A stretch of DNA of 64,000 nt from Rotaria socialis (Eukaryota; Rotifera; Eurotatoria; Philodinida; Philodinidae), in assembly GCA_905331475.1 (NCBI GenBank), contig CAJNYU010000496.1:124001-188000 (forward strand), written 5' to 3'. The translations under genes were made by a program, and so were the position numbers. Positions 52,794-64,000 of the stretch are shown one piece after another; positions within the stretch are counted from its first letter, which is position 1, and every line of letters starts with the position of its first letter. Below the pieces are notes generated by a model. The model did not search any database and had not been told where the DNA came from. It saw nothing but the letters and a program-made list of their open reading frames with translations.

Positions 52794-53695
52794 TATTGAA
52801 TACTACAACTACTCTTCTTCCTGCTTCTTCTTCTCCTTCTTCTGCTTCTTCGACTACTACTACTACTGAATCATCTTTCCAATTCGATCGTTCTTCATCA
52901 ACTGGTTGGATTCAATTAGATTCTAAAATAGTACCATTTATAAAAAACCACTGCGATCGTTTACTTCCAGTCGAATATCTTTTGAAAGAACATATAATCA
53001 CTTCATCAGAAGACTTTTCTTTACGTTCATTATATATTCCAGTAAATAATGATGATATTCATACATTTAATAGTTTAATTCAACAATCATCATCATCGAA
53101 TTTTACATTAACAAACCATTCATGGCTAATTACACTTGATCACTTAATATTTCGTTTAAAACGATTGTTTTTTATTCGTTTCATCTCATCACCAACTAAT
53201 GTTGATTATATTGATTATAATCAAGTTGTGTCATTTAATGGTGGTCTATTAACATTGAATAACAGTGAAAAACAACATATCCCATTTATTTATATAAATA
53301 AACGAAAATATATTCCACAAATAAATTCTATGAATTTTTCATCAGTATCTACTTTTTGTATGGCAAATAAATATGAATTAGAATATTTACGTTTGATAAC
53401 ATTATATGATTATTTATCAACCGATGAACAAAATGATTATAGCATAAGTTTATTCTCAACAAATAATTTAACATTAATACCAATTGATGGTTATTATGAA
53501 GAAAAAATTCTAACAATAATATCATTAAACGATTTTCAATATCATGAATGTCAAAGACGCTTAAAACAACAAAAATCTCTTATTTATTTAGAAGATAATC
53601 AACCACTATCAAGTGGATGGTGGCAACCTCCGGTTTCATCATCAAAACAAAAAAGTCTATCACAATTCAAATTGCAACGGCCTATTTTTTTTTAA
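52794..53695 (+). CDS. Orphan protein, terminal exon (5' incomplete)
   Basis: A 300-codon open frame with no early ATG, starting right after a clean splice acceptor (TTTAATTCTAG at 52783-52793), so it is read as the last exon of a gene whose 5' exons I could not find. The first 35 residues are Thr/Ser-rich. The rest is well ordered in character: GWIQLDSKIVPFIKNHCDRLLPVEYLLKEHII, LITLDHLIFRLKRLFFIRFI, KYELEYLRLITLYDYLS and TLIPIDGYYEEKILTI. The final 50 residues are basic and Gln/Ser-rich. No family is recognised. Frame length, codon use and the acceptor make a real gene likely. Confidence 0.6.
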
Positions 53696-55105
53696 AATGA
53701 TAAATTAACTTATTTTGTTCTTCTAGTCTGATACATATTTTCACGTTTTTTCAGTCCAATTCGCGGTTTTCGTGTATGTATAATATTATACATGTTCTTG
53801 TAATTTGAAAACAATTCAAATAAAACAAAACAAAAACTCCAACAGTAGAGACTTTGTGAATTAGATGGGTAGAAAGTTATAATATTTGAAAGAAGAAAAA
53901 AGTAGGTATTCTTTGCTCAATAATCTGTTTTTCGAGTTCCCATTTTTCATTATCTCTTTTGGACAACTGTTACATAATTCTACCATTTTCATTCAAATAC
54001 TTTTTGTAAAATTAAAATAGACTAATATTTGATCAGAAAGTCTACTAAATGGAATGTATTTATTCAAAAAAGAATTGCGTATACATCAGAAAATGTTGTT
54101 TTCTGAGTTAACATGATAATATATATCATGTTTACTTCATATGATTTGCCTCTTAATGTGATTCAAGATGTGCTTAACTAATTCCTGTAGTTGACAGTGA
54201 AAAAAACGCCACGGATAGAACATAGAGGTGATGTCGTTTTCTATGTGAATCATCAGTTCGATTTCATTGAGATATATTAATGTACACTGAATACTAAAAA
54301 TCGGTCAATGATAGAAATAAATGCTGTCATGTACAAACAAAAGCAAAGATGTGAGAGATTGTTTTGAAGAAAAGTTTTCAAATTTCATGTTAGATAGATA
54401 TCGTTGGCATTCTTACAATTAATACTTATATGAATCATTGCAATATAACTTATAAAGTAGAACAAGGAATAATTTGAGTATGACGAATATCATCTAATAA
54501 GGAATTTTGTTACTACTTTTTTCATTTTTTTCTCTTCCACATGTATGAAACATTAGCTATGTAATAGAATACATTCTTATGGTGTCGAGAAATTTGACAT
54601 TACATCTTCAATAAGCATAGATCCTTAAATAGCTGATAAATTATTCTGTATTGATATTAAAAGGTAATCAAATACTGATCTTGGCTCTTATCTAGTTGTT
54701 AACTAAGTGACATTCAAAAATACTGCTCCTTTTCTTTCCAAAAAAAAGAGGCAAATTTAAAACATTCTTGTTCTATGAGCAAATCTAAATTGAGAAAGTA
54801 TGCCATTGGTGCCATGTTGAAATCCAATATTCTTAGATACAACCAAAGGAAAGTCGTTGTCACTTTAGTAGATTGCTGTAACCATTGAATATTAAATAAA
54901 TGTATGAAATTTCAGATGTTTAACTTTTACTATGTCGTAGACAATGTATGAACAGGATCATTGTCTATTCTATCAATTTTTCCGATATTATAGATAAATA
55001 TTTTTGAATGAAAACAAATATCAAGTGATGCAATATTCTTGTATTCAATTACCATCGTGATCAAGCATTAATGTATACCGTATTGATAGTATATTCATCA
55101 GTTAG
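53696..55105. other. Intergenic, no gene recognised
   Basis: About 1.4 kb of AT-rich sequence without coding frames. It may contain intron of the gene ending at 55381. Confidence 0.5.
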
Positions 55106-55381
55106 GAAAATGAAGCAGTAGCTAATATTATTTTGAATGCTTTTAAACAATGTTTTTCAATGATTCAATGTAATAATATTTTAGCTAATTCATACTCTTG
55201 TGACAGTTCATTTAGTGTGTTAGAGACGATTCGTCGAAGTCAAAAATTGTCTCCTCTTTGTTCCATTTCACTAATAAAAAATGTTTCACACCATCAAAAA
55301 AATAAAACTAATCATTATTTTTTTCTGTTGTTGATCGAATTGTTGTGTATCATACTAATTATTTTCTACTTTTTCTGGTAA
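55106..55381 (+). CDS. Possible terminal exon encoding a C-terminal membrane anchor
   Basis: The frame opens right after an acceptor (CATCAGTTAG at 55096-55105) and runs 91 codons to a stop at 55381. It starts ENEAVANIILNAFKQCF and ends with about 23 hydrophobic residues (segment HYFFLLLIELLCIILIIFYF) preceded by His/Lys/Asn. That is the layout of a tail-anchored or type I membrane protein C-terminus. No upstream exon was found in the 1.4 kb before it, and no family is recognised. It may be an exon of a longer gene or a chance frame. Confidence 0.33.
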   Translation, partial: ENEAVANIILNAFKQCFSMIQCNNILANSYSCDSSFSVLETIRRSQKLSPLCSISLIKNVSHHQKNKTNHYFFLLLIELLCIILIIFYFFW

Positions 55382-56472
55382 ATTGATTTTCGTATGTCAT
55401 TAACAGAGTCACATGAGTTTTCATAGAATGATCGAGACGTACTAGTCGAATGAGCTCTAGCCAGTAGCTAGTAGCCACTGATTCATGAAAAATTCAAGAT
55501 CATTTACGAAATTTATCAATGGTACTGATTGAATGATTTAATCAAGTATTGCACTATAGTGTTTGTATAGTCTTTCATTCGTAGTAAAAGCTCTAGGCAG
55601 AAAAATGCTGATTTTATTTAGTATTGATCAATTTTTCGGGGAATGTTTATGATGACTGAAAATCTGTTACTGTATGATTAGAATTTAAGATGGCTTGAAT
55701 ATCACTGTTAAAACTCTATTTAACCAGAACATTTGTATACTAATCGATGAGATTCATTAAATCTTCGAATCTTAGATTTTTGAATAGTAAAATAGTGCAT
55801 ATTTATGTAAATTTTCCATGTCTTTAATTTAAAAAAGCAAAGCAAACACAATCACACAGTAATTGGTATATTTCAAAATTACCGTGTCCTGTTAAAGCCT
55901 TAAAAAGAGTTTAACTTTATTCAAATAAATTTTGAAGGATTTGAAAAGTATTTCATGTCTACTCAAAACATTGCTTGCTATTATTCTTCACAAAACTTGC
56001 ATTGAATGGTTTTAATATATGTAGAAATTTTATTCATGTACTTTCATAGGGAGAGTGGTCTTTGTTTGATGAGATACTCAATTTTGAATATAAATAATTG
56101 TTGTTATATGAGAATTATCGTCATCGTTGAGATGGTTTCAGTCTGATCATTCAATACAGTCTTCATTCATCGAATCGTTTAGACTTTACTAAGTCATAGT
56201 TCAACATCGTCTCATTAGCATGTCCGATTTAATACTGTTAATATAAGAGAAAAAAGTTCATTTGTCTATGTTAATTTTTCTGTTTTTATTTGCAAATATT
56301 TGATTACTTTTCCATAGAACTTTGCTATTCATGAAAGTGTTTATGAATTTAAAAAAACTATCCTTTTCTTTTCTGTTCAGCAACCTAATTCATACAAACA
56401 AAAGAGAGAACCGAGGCATAGTTTTACCAAAATGTAACATGGGACAAAAAAAGAAAAAAAAATAGATCCTCA
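55382..56472. other. Intergenic, nothing recognised
   Basis: About 1.1 kb between the possible terminal exon and the convergent muscarinic receptor gene. No ORF, repeat or RNA feature is seen. Confidence 0.55.
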
Positions 56473-56478
56473 TTTATT
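56473..56478 (-). promoter_or_regulatory. Polyadenylation signal of the muscarinic receptor gene
   Basis: AATAAA on the minus strand beginning 2 bases after the stop codon. Confidence 0.45.
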
Positions 56479-56479
56479 A

Positions 56480-59400
56480 TTATAATCGACGTAAATCTAA
56501 TTTTAATATTCGTGTAAATGTTTTTTTAAATTGTTGATTAGCTAGTGCATAGCAAAATGGATTGATTGGGGAATTAAGATAGCAAAGAAAATAAAAACAA
56601 TGAAACATCGGGTTTGAAAATATCCAATTATTTTTACAGGATTCGCATAATGAATGAACTGCTGAATAGATGTGCCTAAATTTAAAAAAATAACATCCAT
56701 ACACAGAAATGAGACATATTCGTAAATAACTGCTTACCATGGGGTCCAACAAACAACAAAAGCACCTAAAAATATTCGAAAGAAAATTTCGTCAGCTTAC
56801 TCTTTTACTGATAAAGGTCAACTTGTACTTCGACGTCTTAATCAAATCTTCCAATTAAAAAATCAGTCACTGGTCAGATTATGTCATGCAATGATTACGG
56901 TAAAATTTTTACTGTATGCAATTATGTCTCTATAATACTCAGTTAACCAGTAAACCACGGAATTTCAAAAAAAAATGTTTATACAGTAGAACCTCCCATA
57001 GTGGACGCTTCTCTATAGTGGACACTTCCGTATAGTGGACTCTTTTTCACGGTCTCTTTTGCATAAATAACCTCTATATAGTGGACGCTAACCACGAATT
57101 CAAAGAAAATGTCTCGATTATCATCATTACTCATTCAGAGTAGTGTCTTTTCTTTAATGATCTGACAGTAGAATGAAAAAAAATACATATTTGTGTGAGA
57201 GAGAGAGAGAGAACGCATCCTCTGTGTGGAATACGCGTGACGGGCATATATACAATAGCATTGTGATATTTGTAGATCTTTTTTATACCACTATTTAAAG
57301 CAAAATATGATTATACTGAATAGACGAGCCTTTACTCTGCAGGAAAAATCATACGAATCAAAGGCAATCAAAAGTGACCTGTTTATCAGTACGAAAACTG
57401 ACCGACACATGCAGCATAGAAAAAAGTACTGTCGCCCAATTTTAATGGCTGCGAAAAATAGCCTGGTTATACTTTCAACTCAACAGTGTCACATATTCAA
57501 CAAATCGGGCATGCTAGAGATGCCACGGGAGATACACAACAGTAATATCCTCAGCTAATACAAATACTATCGCTATAAGAAATCAATCACGCGTATTCTG
57601 TCTCTCCCGCACAGCTGCCGCATCTCTCGCACTTCTCCACAGAGAGATGCCGCATATCCCGTCAAGTAACGCGGAAAAACATTTTCCTGATTTTAGAGGT
57701 AGGACCAATGCGGTACGTCGGTCACAAATCAGTGTGGAAACCATGCGTACGGTATTACTGTCCACCTCACCCAGTAGGCGAAATCACACAAGCAGAGCTG
57801 TAGATGATATAGCGAAGGGAGAGGGTGCGCACCGTAAAACAGATATGAACAGCAAACAGCAGACATCCGTCGATGCACACGAATACAGAAAATAGCAGAT
57901 ATACACTGAATCACACACAAAATGGTAAACACAGACACAAACCATACCACACGCACGAGACATATTCCTCTTTCTGTGTGTGCAACAACGCTAGATACAC
58001 ACGAAAACACACACAACCACACCCTGCACCAATGGATAGATATTGAACTGTCATAATATTATTTATTTTTGATTGAATATTAGCAGTAAATAATCTCAGT
58101 AAAAAGCAGTCTATATTATAAGTGATGTTTAAATTTTATTTCGGAAAACAACTATTATATATTCACGCATGACTACTACGCATGTGTCTCGTGTTTTACT
58201 AATTATAGAAATTACTTGCATGCATATGTTCGGCTACGCTGTTAAAACGTTTGTCTGTGCTCGCATGCGATAATAAAATGCACGTATATGTTTTAATTTA
58301 CATTCGATCTAATTAAGAAGATGCTATGCTGTGTGCTGAGTTCTTCAATATATCATATCGAATCATATGGCGTACACAAGCGCAACATTTTTTTTTTGAG
58401 TAGTATCACGCGTTTTTTTAAATTTCACCTTTGATTTAACATTAAAAATTCACAAAATAGATTATACATTATCTCTATCGATTTCTAGTTGGCACATGAC
58501 TCGTACACAATGTTAACTATTACTCTTTAATAAATGAAAACAACTTAGTTGATACTGCTTAACTGTGTATTATTACTGGTCAATCATAAAATTAGAGAAT
58601 GCAGAGTATTGTTTCATGTAGAATAACTATATGTACTGATGGATATAATAAAGTCGAATAGTATGTTGTTGTTAACTACAGTAGCAGAAAAATAAAAATT
58701 TGTTTTCTTTGTTACATACAATTCAATTTATATTCAATATGAAATTATTCTCGATAAATTTTATCTCGAACGAATTAAACAATTCAAAAAGTGGTTGAAC
58801 ATACCAAGAATAAATGTAATTGTTCTTAATGCTTTTCTAGCTCGATTTTGTGATTTTGATTTTCTTCGATGAATTGATTTTTGATTTTGTAACAGTTCTT
58901 TAATACTTGATTTTGCTGAATTGAAACTAGTTGTTCCTGCAAGTGTTCCTTCGTTGACTAATGATGGTCGTGCACTTTTAGTTTCATTTTCAATTAGTTC
59001 ATGCCCATTAGTCGAATAATTTATTTGACTTCGTACATCAATTTGTGCCATAACACTTTGATCTCTTGTTTTTGGTGATGATGGAACAGACGCTTGTGTT
59101 ACTAAACTTTCAAATGTTACTTTTGATGCAATTCGATTATTTAATGATGATGAATCATTTTCATTAAGAAATGTATCTGAATGATGCTTTACTAATATTG
59201 GGCCACGTCCAACATGTTTCAGATCTTCACTTGTTTTTCGTTTATCTGATCTGAAAATAAGACAAAAAAAAAGAACCACAAAATTTTATCGGTTTGTTTT
59301 TAATATAAAATAGCAATTACCCTCCATACAATGTACTGGCTGTCAATGTCGTTGTTGTTGTTGTAATTGCATCTGAATCCGATGATGTATTACGTTTACA

Positions 59401-62400
59401 TTCGATAGCTGCGAATAGATGCTGTGGTATTTGTCTGTCTTGAGATAACGACGATGACGATGATGTTGCACTAATCCAACTATTTCGAGATAATTGCTCG
59501 TTTAAATTAAATGGTTGAAAAATTTTGTCCACAGAAAAATCTTGACTATACGTATTTAAACTAACACTATTCGTTAGTGTTTGTTCATCACTTGTCGTAT
59601 CAAGATTTGTTTTATTTAACATCATAATTTTCATTAAATCACTATTACATGGACAATTCGATTCATCGTCAGTAAATGCAGATGAAAATCGTTCATTAAG
59701 ATATAATAATGACGAAGTTTTTTTATTGACTTCTTTATAATTGGATAATAAATCACTTTCGCTATGTGTTAAATTTTCATCAGTATCATTTATTTGACAA
59801 CATTGGTAAAAATCAAATAGTGCACGTTCAACATCAGCATGTCGACTTGTTGAAGGTGATAAATTTAGGCAAGCTGAATTTTGAGATAATGGTGTTTTTG
59901 TTTTGGAAACGAAAATTATAGATGATGTTTTATTACTATCATTTGATGATATTGGTAATGATTCTGATGTGGATCCTGATTTGAGTAAAACATCACATGG
60001 CACATGACGTAAACTACAATGTCGTATTGGTTTATTTTCATAGGACGGATTTGAATTCGTACAACCATACGTAATTAATTCTACGCTATCGAATACGGGA
60101 GATTCAAGTATTGCTTTATGCGCATCTTGATGATTGCCATAGATTTCATAAATTTTATTACCCTTATTATTATCATTATTATTAGTGGTAATTGATGTTA
60201 AAGAGGATTTCGATCGATCTCTATGTTTAATATAAAGTGGAGATTTGTAAACAATAGTTTCTTCATAAACCGGTTCATTGGTATCATTTGATGGGACACA
60301 ACGACGATGTAAGATATAACCTTTCAAAGAAGAAGATTAAAAAAAACTAATAATATAGTAAATATGTTTTCAACATCTTATATTATCAATGATGGTGTTA
60401 GAGTTACAACGAAAAATTATGATAAGTTTAAATCAACGGAAAAAACTACATCCAAATAACTCTTAAATTATCGGCTACTATTTGTTACATTCGCAGATAA
60501 TTTGGCATCGATCTTTCTCGAATTTGTTTTTTATTATATTATTTATCCTTATTTTGATCGAGACACAGCATAGAAGTTTTTTCAAGATCTTTCTGAAATT
60601 TTCATTGCTTTGTCAATCAACTGAAAAATAAATAACATTATGTTCGATTTTGCAAAAAGAAATGAAAAACATCTTAATATCCAATTCAATATTTTTCTTT
60701 AATGAACTTCTTCATTTCTATAGTCAAAGATTTCAAGGTTAACTCTATCGAGAATAAGAAAGCATAGATTTTTTTGATTGTCTTGATAGAATAATGTTTT
60801 TTTTATGATGACTTTCAAAGGTTTCACTTGATTTTTAAAGATCTCATATACTGATGTGATCTTACAATCTAGAAAAAATTTTCAAAGTCTTGTAAGTTCA
60901 TGATTTATTCTTGTATTTCGAATCATATATTATCTGTTGGAAGACTAACTACGACACAACCTTTGATATTTAGTTTTGATGTTATTTCTGTGAGATTCTA
61001 TGCTATTCTATTTATTACATGAACTTACCTAAATCTTCAAAATCTGTTTCATCAATATAAGGAATATCCAGACTACTATTGCTATTAAGTAAACGCCAAC
61101 TTTCATCAGATGAATCATCGAAATGACTGGCAATTTGTTTAACTAGTAATTCTGATTGAAAAATAAGAGATGTTGCATTTATCTCAATAAGATTTTCCCG
61201 TTGCATTTCCGGTGTTATGGTTCTATCTGAATGATTAATATTTTCTGTAGAAGTTTTATTTAAAAGTATTGATGGAGTAGATTGAAAATTAGCTGATACA
61301 TGATCATTGATAATTGTTTCTGAATGTTGTGGTGGATCGATTGTAGGAAAAAATGGTGAATGCCGAGCTTTTAACCGTTCATGAAATAGTTCTTCTGACA
61401 TTGTTGCTAATGATTCAGGTCGTGGTTGTGGTGGAGAATGAATGCGACACAAAGAAAGTTCAGGTTCAGATGGTATAGGCGTTAGAGTAATCGATGGTTG
61501 TGTCGAATTTGTTGGTTGTTTAAATTTAATTTTTGTTGTTGTTGTTGTTGTTGTTGTTGTTGATAAATTATTTAAACGTATTGGACTACGATAAAGTGAA
61601 TATGCAAATGATTTAACATTTGAGGCTTGTTTGTGATTAAATTGTCTACGATAATGTTGATTTTTCGATGTAGTTAGATTAACAGCTGTTGTTGAATTAC
61701 TACCCCAATTGACACTCATACCACGACGAACTTGATGAGAAATTTTATTATTTAAAAAATGAAGTCTTTTTTCTTTCGTATTATTAAAATCATGATCAGA
61801 ATGAGATTCGTATGAATTTGAATTTTCATCATCAGCACCATCATTTGTTGGCTGTCGTTCTGATGAATTACTACTTAATTGTTTATGTAAAATTTTCTGT
61901 TGAAGTATATCCTGATCATTTTCAGTATGATTTGTTGTTGAATCTGTTTTATGATTTTGTTTATCTTGAAGTGTTCTTGTTGGAGATTTTTTGACTCCTA
62001 TGCCAACACCTATTTGTGTCATTGTATTACCTATAGAGCAAGAGAAAAAAATAGTAATTTCAAGAAATCAAATTGTTTTTCTCAATTGTATTCATGATAG
62101 ATTTACCGGCCATGCCAACAAGTGACGAAGTTTTACGAGCATTTTCTTGAGATTTTCTCTCTAGATTTCTTGCAACACCTAAATATTTGATGAAAAAATA
62201 TATATATGAAATAAGTAATGCAATTCAATACCATATATAAAAATATATAAAACAATCATAACCAATAATGTTGTCCAAAAATAGCCAATAATTAAGCATA
62301 AATTAAATACATGATTTTTATTCCATTGAACATCACCTTAAAGATTAAAATCAGATAGAAATCCAATTAATAAAAATAAAGAAATGTTTTTCGGTTCGAA

Positions 62401-63151
62401 ATACTTACAAACACCATTTTGCATATTTGAAACTCCTTTTAAGCGTGGATAAAGCATAGTCGATGTAAAAAAAATAAGGGTAGGAACTAGATATTCAATA
62501 AAAACTTTGCACTAGAAAAACAAACTATCATAAATATTCTTTTAAATTACCTGCCCATGTCATAGCAATCATAATATTAATTCTTCGTGTTGTTCGCCAT
62601 TTACGATATTTAGCTGGCATTTTTACCGAACAAAATCGATCGATTGTAATGAACAAGACTGTATAAATTGATGTTAAACAAACAGTATAATCGAGTGAAA
62701 GCCATATGTCACATATAATTGCGTTTAATGGCCATTCTTTCGCATAGATATATATTGTAAGTAAAGGCATTGATAAAAGACCAATAAGAAAATCACTAAC
62801 AGAAAGTGAAAGTATGAAATAATTTGTTGGTTGCCGAATTTGTCGATCAAGAAAAAATGCAAGCATTACAAGAATATTTCCTAAAACTGTTAATACTGAT
62901 GTTATACTACCAAATGTTGCAATTAGAATTAATAACCAAAATGGATAAAAACTATCCTCCGATAAATTATCTTTTACAGTTGTTAACAATGACGATTGTG
63001 GTGGGCCTGGTATATGGGATATAGACCAATTTGGATGATAGGTAGTGGTATATAATGTTTGAACAAAATTTCTTTGACTAACATTAAACAACAACGCATA
63101 TACATTGGCGTCGTTGTTATGATTACCGCCTAGATTGACCAAGGATGACAT
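56480..63151 (-). CDS. Muscarinic acetylcholine receptor-like GPCR with giant third loop, 9 exons
   Basis: Exons (minus strand): 62551-63151, 62409-62486, 62232-62336, 62107-62178, 61029-62030, 59321-60320, 58805-59250, 56738-56765 and 56480-56675 give 1175 residues with all phases closing. TM1 and TM2 (LGNILVMLAF, LSVSDFLIGLLSMP) and TM3 (SLDYTVCLTSIYTVLFITIDRF, carrying the aminergic Asp in LDY) are in exon 1. TM4 is split by an intron after MTWA. TM5 includes IIGYFWTTLLVMIV. TM6 is RARKALRTITFILG joined to AFVVCWTPWHIYSAV. TM7 has CYLNSPINPFCYALAN with intact NPxxY. The TM6 CWTPWHI, the TM7 ending and the short tail are muscarinic-like. DRF replaces DRY. The third intracellular loop spans about residues 262-1090, Ser/Thr/Asn-rich with a polythreonine run (61532-61560). 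A muscarinic assignment is favoured over other aminergic receptors. Confidence 0.9.
56766..58804 (-). other. 2-kb receptor intron holding foreign-looking sequence
   Basis: Separates the TM6-start exon from the 28-bp TM6 exon. The middle (about 56985-58030) is richer in GC and in CA/AC simple sequence than its surroundings and starts with pogo-like terminal sequence. The rest is ordinary AT-rich intron. Confidence 0.7.
56983..57558 (+). mobile_element. Pogo/Tigger-like transposon fragment (one end)
   Basis: Begins at 56983 with CAGTAGAACCTCCCATAG after a TA dinucleotide, followed by four spaced copies of the ATAGTGGAC word (about 56997, 57015, 57032 and 57079). This is the terminal and subterminal style of pogo-like elements with TA target duplications. 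The downstream frame at 57307-57558 starts with a NRRAFTLQEK segment, reminiscent of the N-terminal DNA-binding region of pogo/Tigger transposases, but soon loses similarity. I found no matching opposite end (an inverted CAGTAGAACCTC) before 58800. A broken, partial copy is the best reading; the right boundary given is only the end of this frame. Confidence 0.45.
60321..61028 (-). other. 708-bp intron inside the giant third loop
   Basis: Donor GTAAGT and acceptor TTTGAAAG on the minus strand, both ends inside loop coding sequence and split in phase 1. No internal feature is recognised. Confidence 0.75.
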
Positions 63152-64000
63152 GTAGATATTGATGAGAATGAATCTAGTATATGTTTGATCAAAATGGCCA
63201 TTTTAAAGTCACCTCGATGATAGCGATGGCTACGACATATCATCGCTGACTATATAAAAATAAAAAAATAAAATCTATATGAATGTAAAATTATTAGAAA
63301 AGACAATAATAAGAAATATCGAAGTACATGAAGCCTTAATGATTTTTGTATTTTGTTTTTAATCTACATCATACATAAGAAGCCCTTTTATAAACGTAAC
63401 GATTTCGATAGGATACATTTTTTGGCTTTTGTTTCTTCTATTCATATTATTTAAATATAAAATATCTCTCTGTGTTAACTTTGATTGTTTTCTTACTTAC
63501 GTCAGTTGCACTTTTACATTAAATAGAAATATGAAGAACATCAAGGATATAAATTAAAAAATTAAAAAAATTGCATTTCGGAAAAAATATTCTATAAAAG
63601 AAACATAATTAATATTGACATTAATTCTTTTATTTATACAAAATACAAATGAACAGTAGTGTGTTCAATTGGATCATATTTGACTTTCTAATAATATTAT
63701 TTGCGCACAATTATTTTTTTCGACCATTTAAAAAAAATATATAAATTGTCTTCCTCAATATTAGGTAAATATCTTCGATATGAAATTAGGGATGTGTTAC
63801 ACAACCAATAATAGGAAAAAAAATGAAAAACTATATATATATATATATATATATACGTCCATAGTGGAATAGAGAAATTACTTTTTTATGCTCTTTGCAT
63901 TCACTCTCTTAATTAATTTGATCGCACACCAATGCACCGCCTATTCCAGTGAAAAATATTCGCTGATTTCAGTTAAATGGTTGTGCAACAAAATCCAATC
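63152..64000. other. Upstream region of the muscarinic receptor, window edge
   Basis: AT-rich sequence with a (TA)n microsatellite at 63832-63855 and no coding frame. It probably contains the promoter and 5' leader of the receptor gene. No specific elements are assigned. Confidence 0.55.
63832..63855. repeat. (TA)n microsatellite
   Basis: Uninterrupted TA alternation of 24 bases. Confidence 0.9.

Noticed and set aside
57583-58022. Overlapping frames on both strands in the GC-richer part of the receptor intron
   Set aside because: Simple-sequence rich (CA/AC, CTCTC) with no domain; probably transposon or repeat debris.

Overview
The window looks like one contig of an AT-rich metazoan nuclear genome, most probably a bdelloid rotifer (inferred). 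Seen directly: many spliced genes whose introns are mostly 50-70 bp with GT..AG ends, an AT-biased third codon position, animal-only families (axonemal dynein, muscarinic receptor, AMMECR1), and a FLYWCH/MULE-type transposon relic of a kind I associate with bdelloids. A 100-N scaffold gap lies at 24320-24419. The species cannot be fixed from the sequence alone.

Layout. 863-18829 (+): an outer-arm axonemal dynein heavy chain (DNAH5/DNAH8 type), 38 reconstructed exons whose phases all close, with the N-terminus off the left edge. 22113-22826 (+): a small heat shock protein with two alpha-crystallin domains, converging on a small minus-strand hypothetical gene. 24088-25239: a GC-rich repeat, the gap and unrecognised sequence. 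25240-26430 (+): a Gfo/Idh/MocA-type oxidoreductase. 27750-29159 (-): a rhodopsin-family GPCR. 29160-34242: gene-poor, with a perfect 530-bp palindrome. 34243-34979 (-): a CDC25-type phosphatase. 35774-38448 (-): a rhodanese plus dual-specificity phosphatase (STYXL1-like). 39980-41429 (-): an EF-hand nicotinamidase. 43149-45202 (+): mitochondrial GrpE. 45728-48187 (+): AMMECR1. 48351-49082 (+): an orphan gene. 49297-50388: an internally deleted MULE element with a 9-bp target duplication. 52794-53695 and 55106-55381 (+): orphan terminal exons. 56480-63151 (-): a muscarinic acetylcholine receptor with a giant third intracellular loop and a pogo-like fragment in one intron.

The genes do not form a pathway; this is an ordinary euchromatic gene neighbourhood. 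Local links are the two adjacent, same-strand phosphatase genes that both use the rhodanese/CDC25 fold, and two GPCR genes. Exon joins were made by eye from splice sites, reading phase and family conservation, and in every spliced gene the summed exon lengths are a multiple of three. I found no convincing undescribed multi-gene system. The most unusual signals are the palindrome, the MULE relic and a few divergent or orphan proteins.
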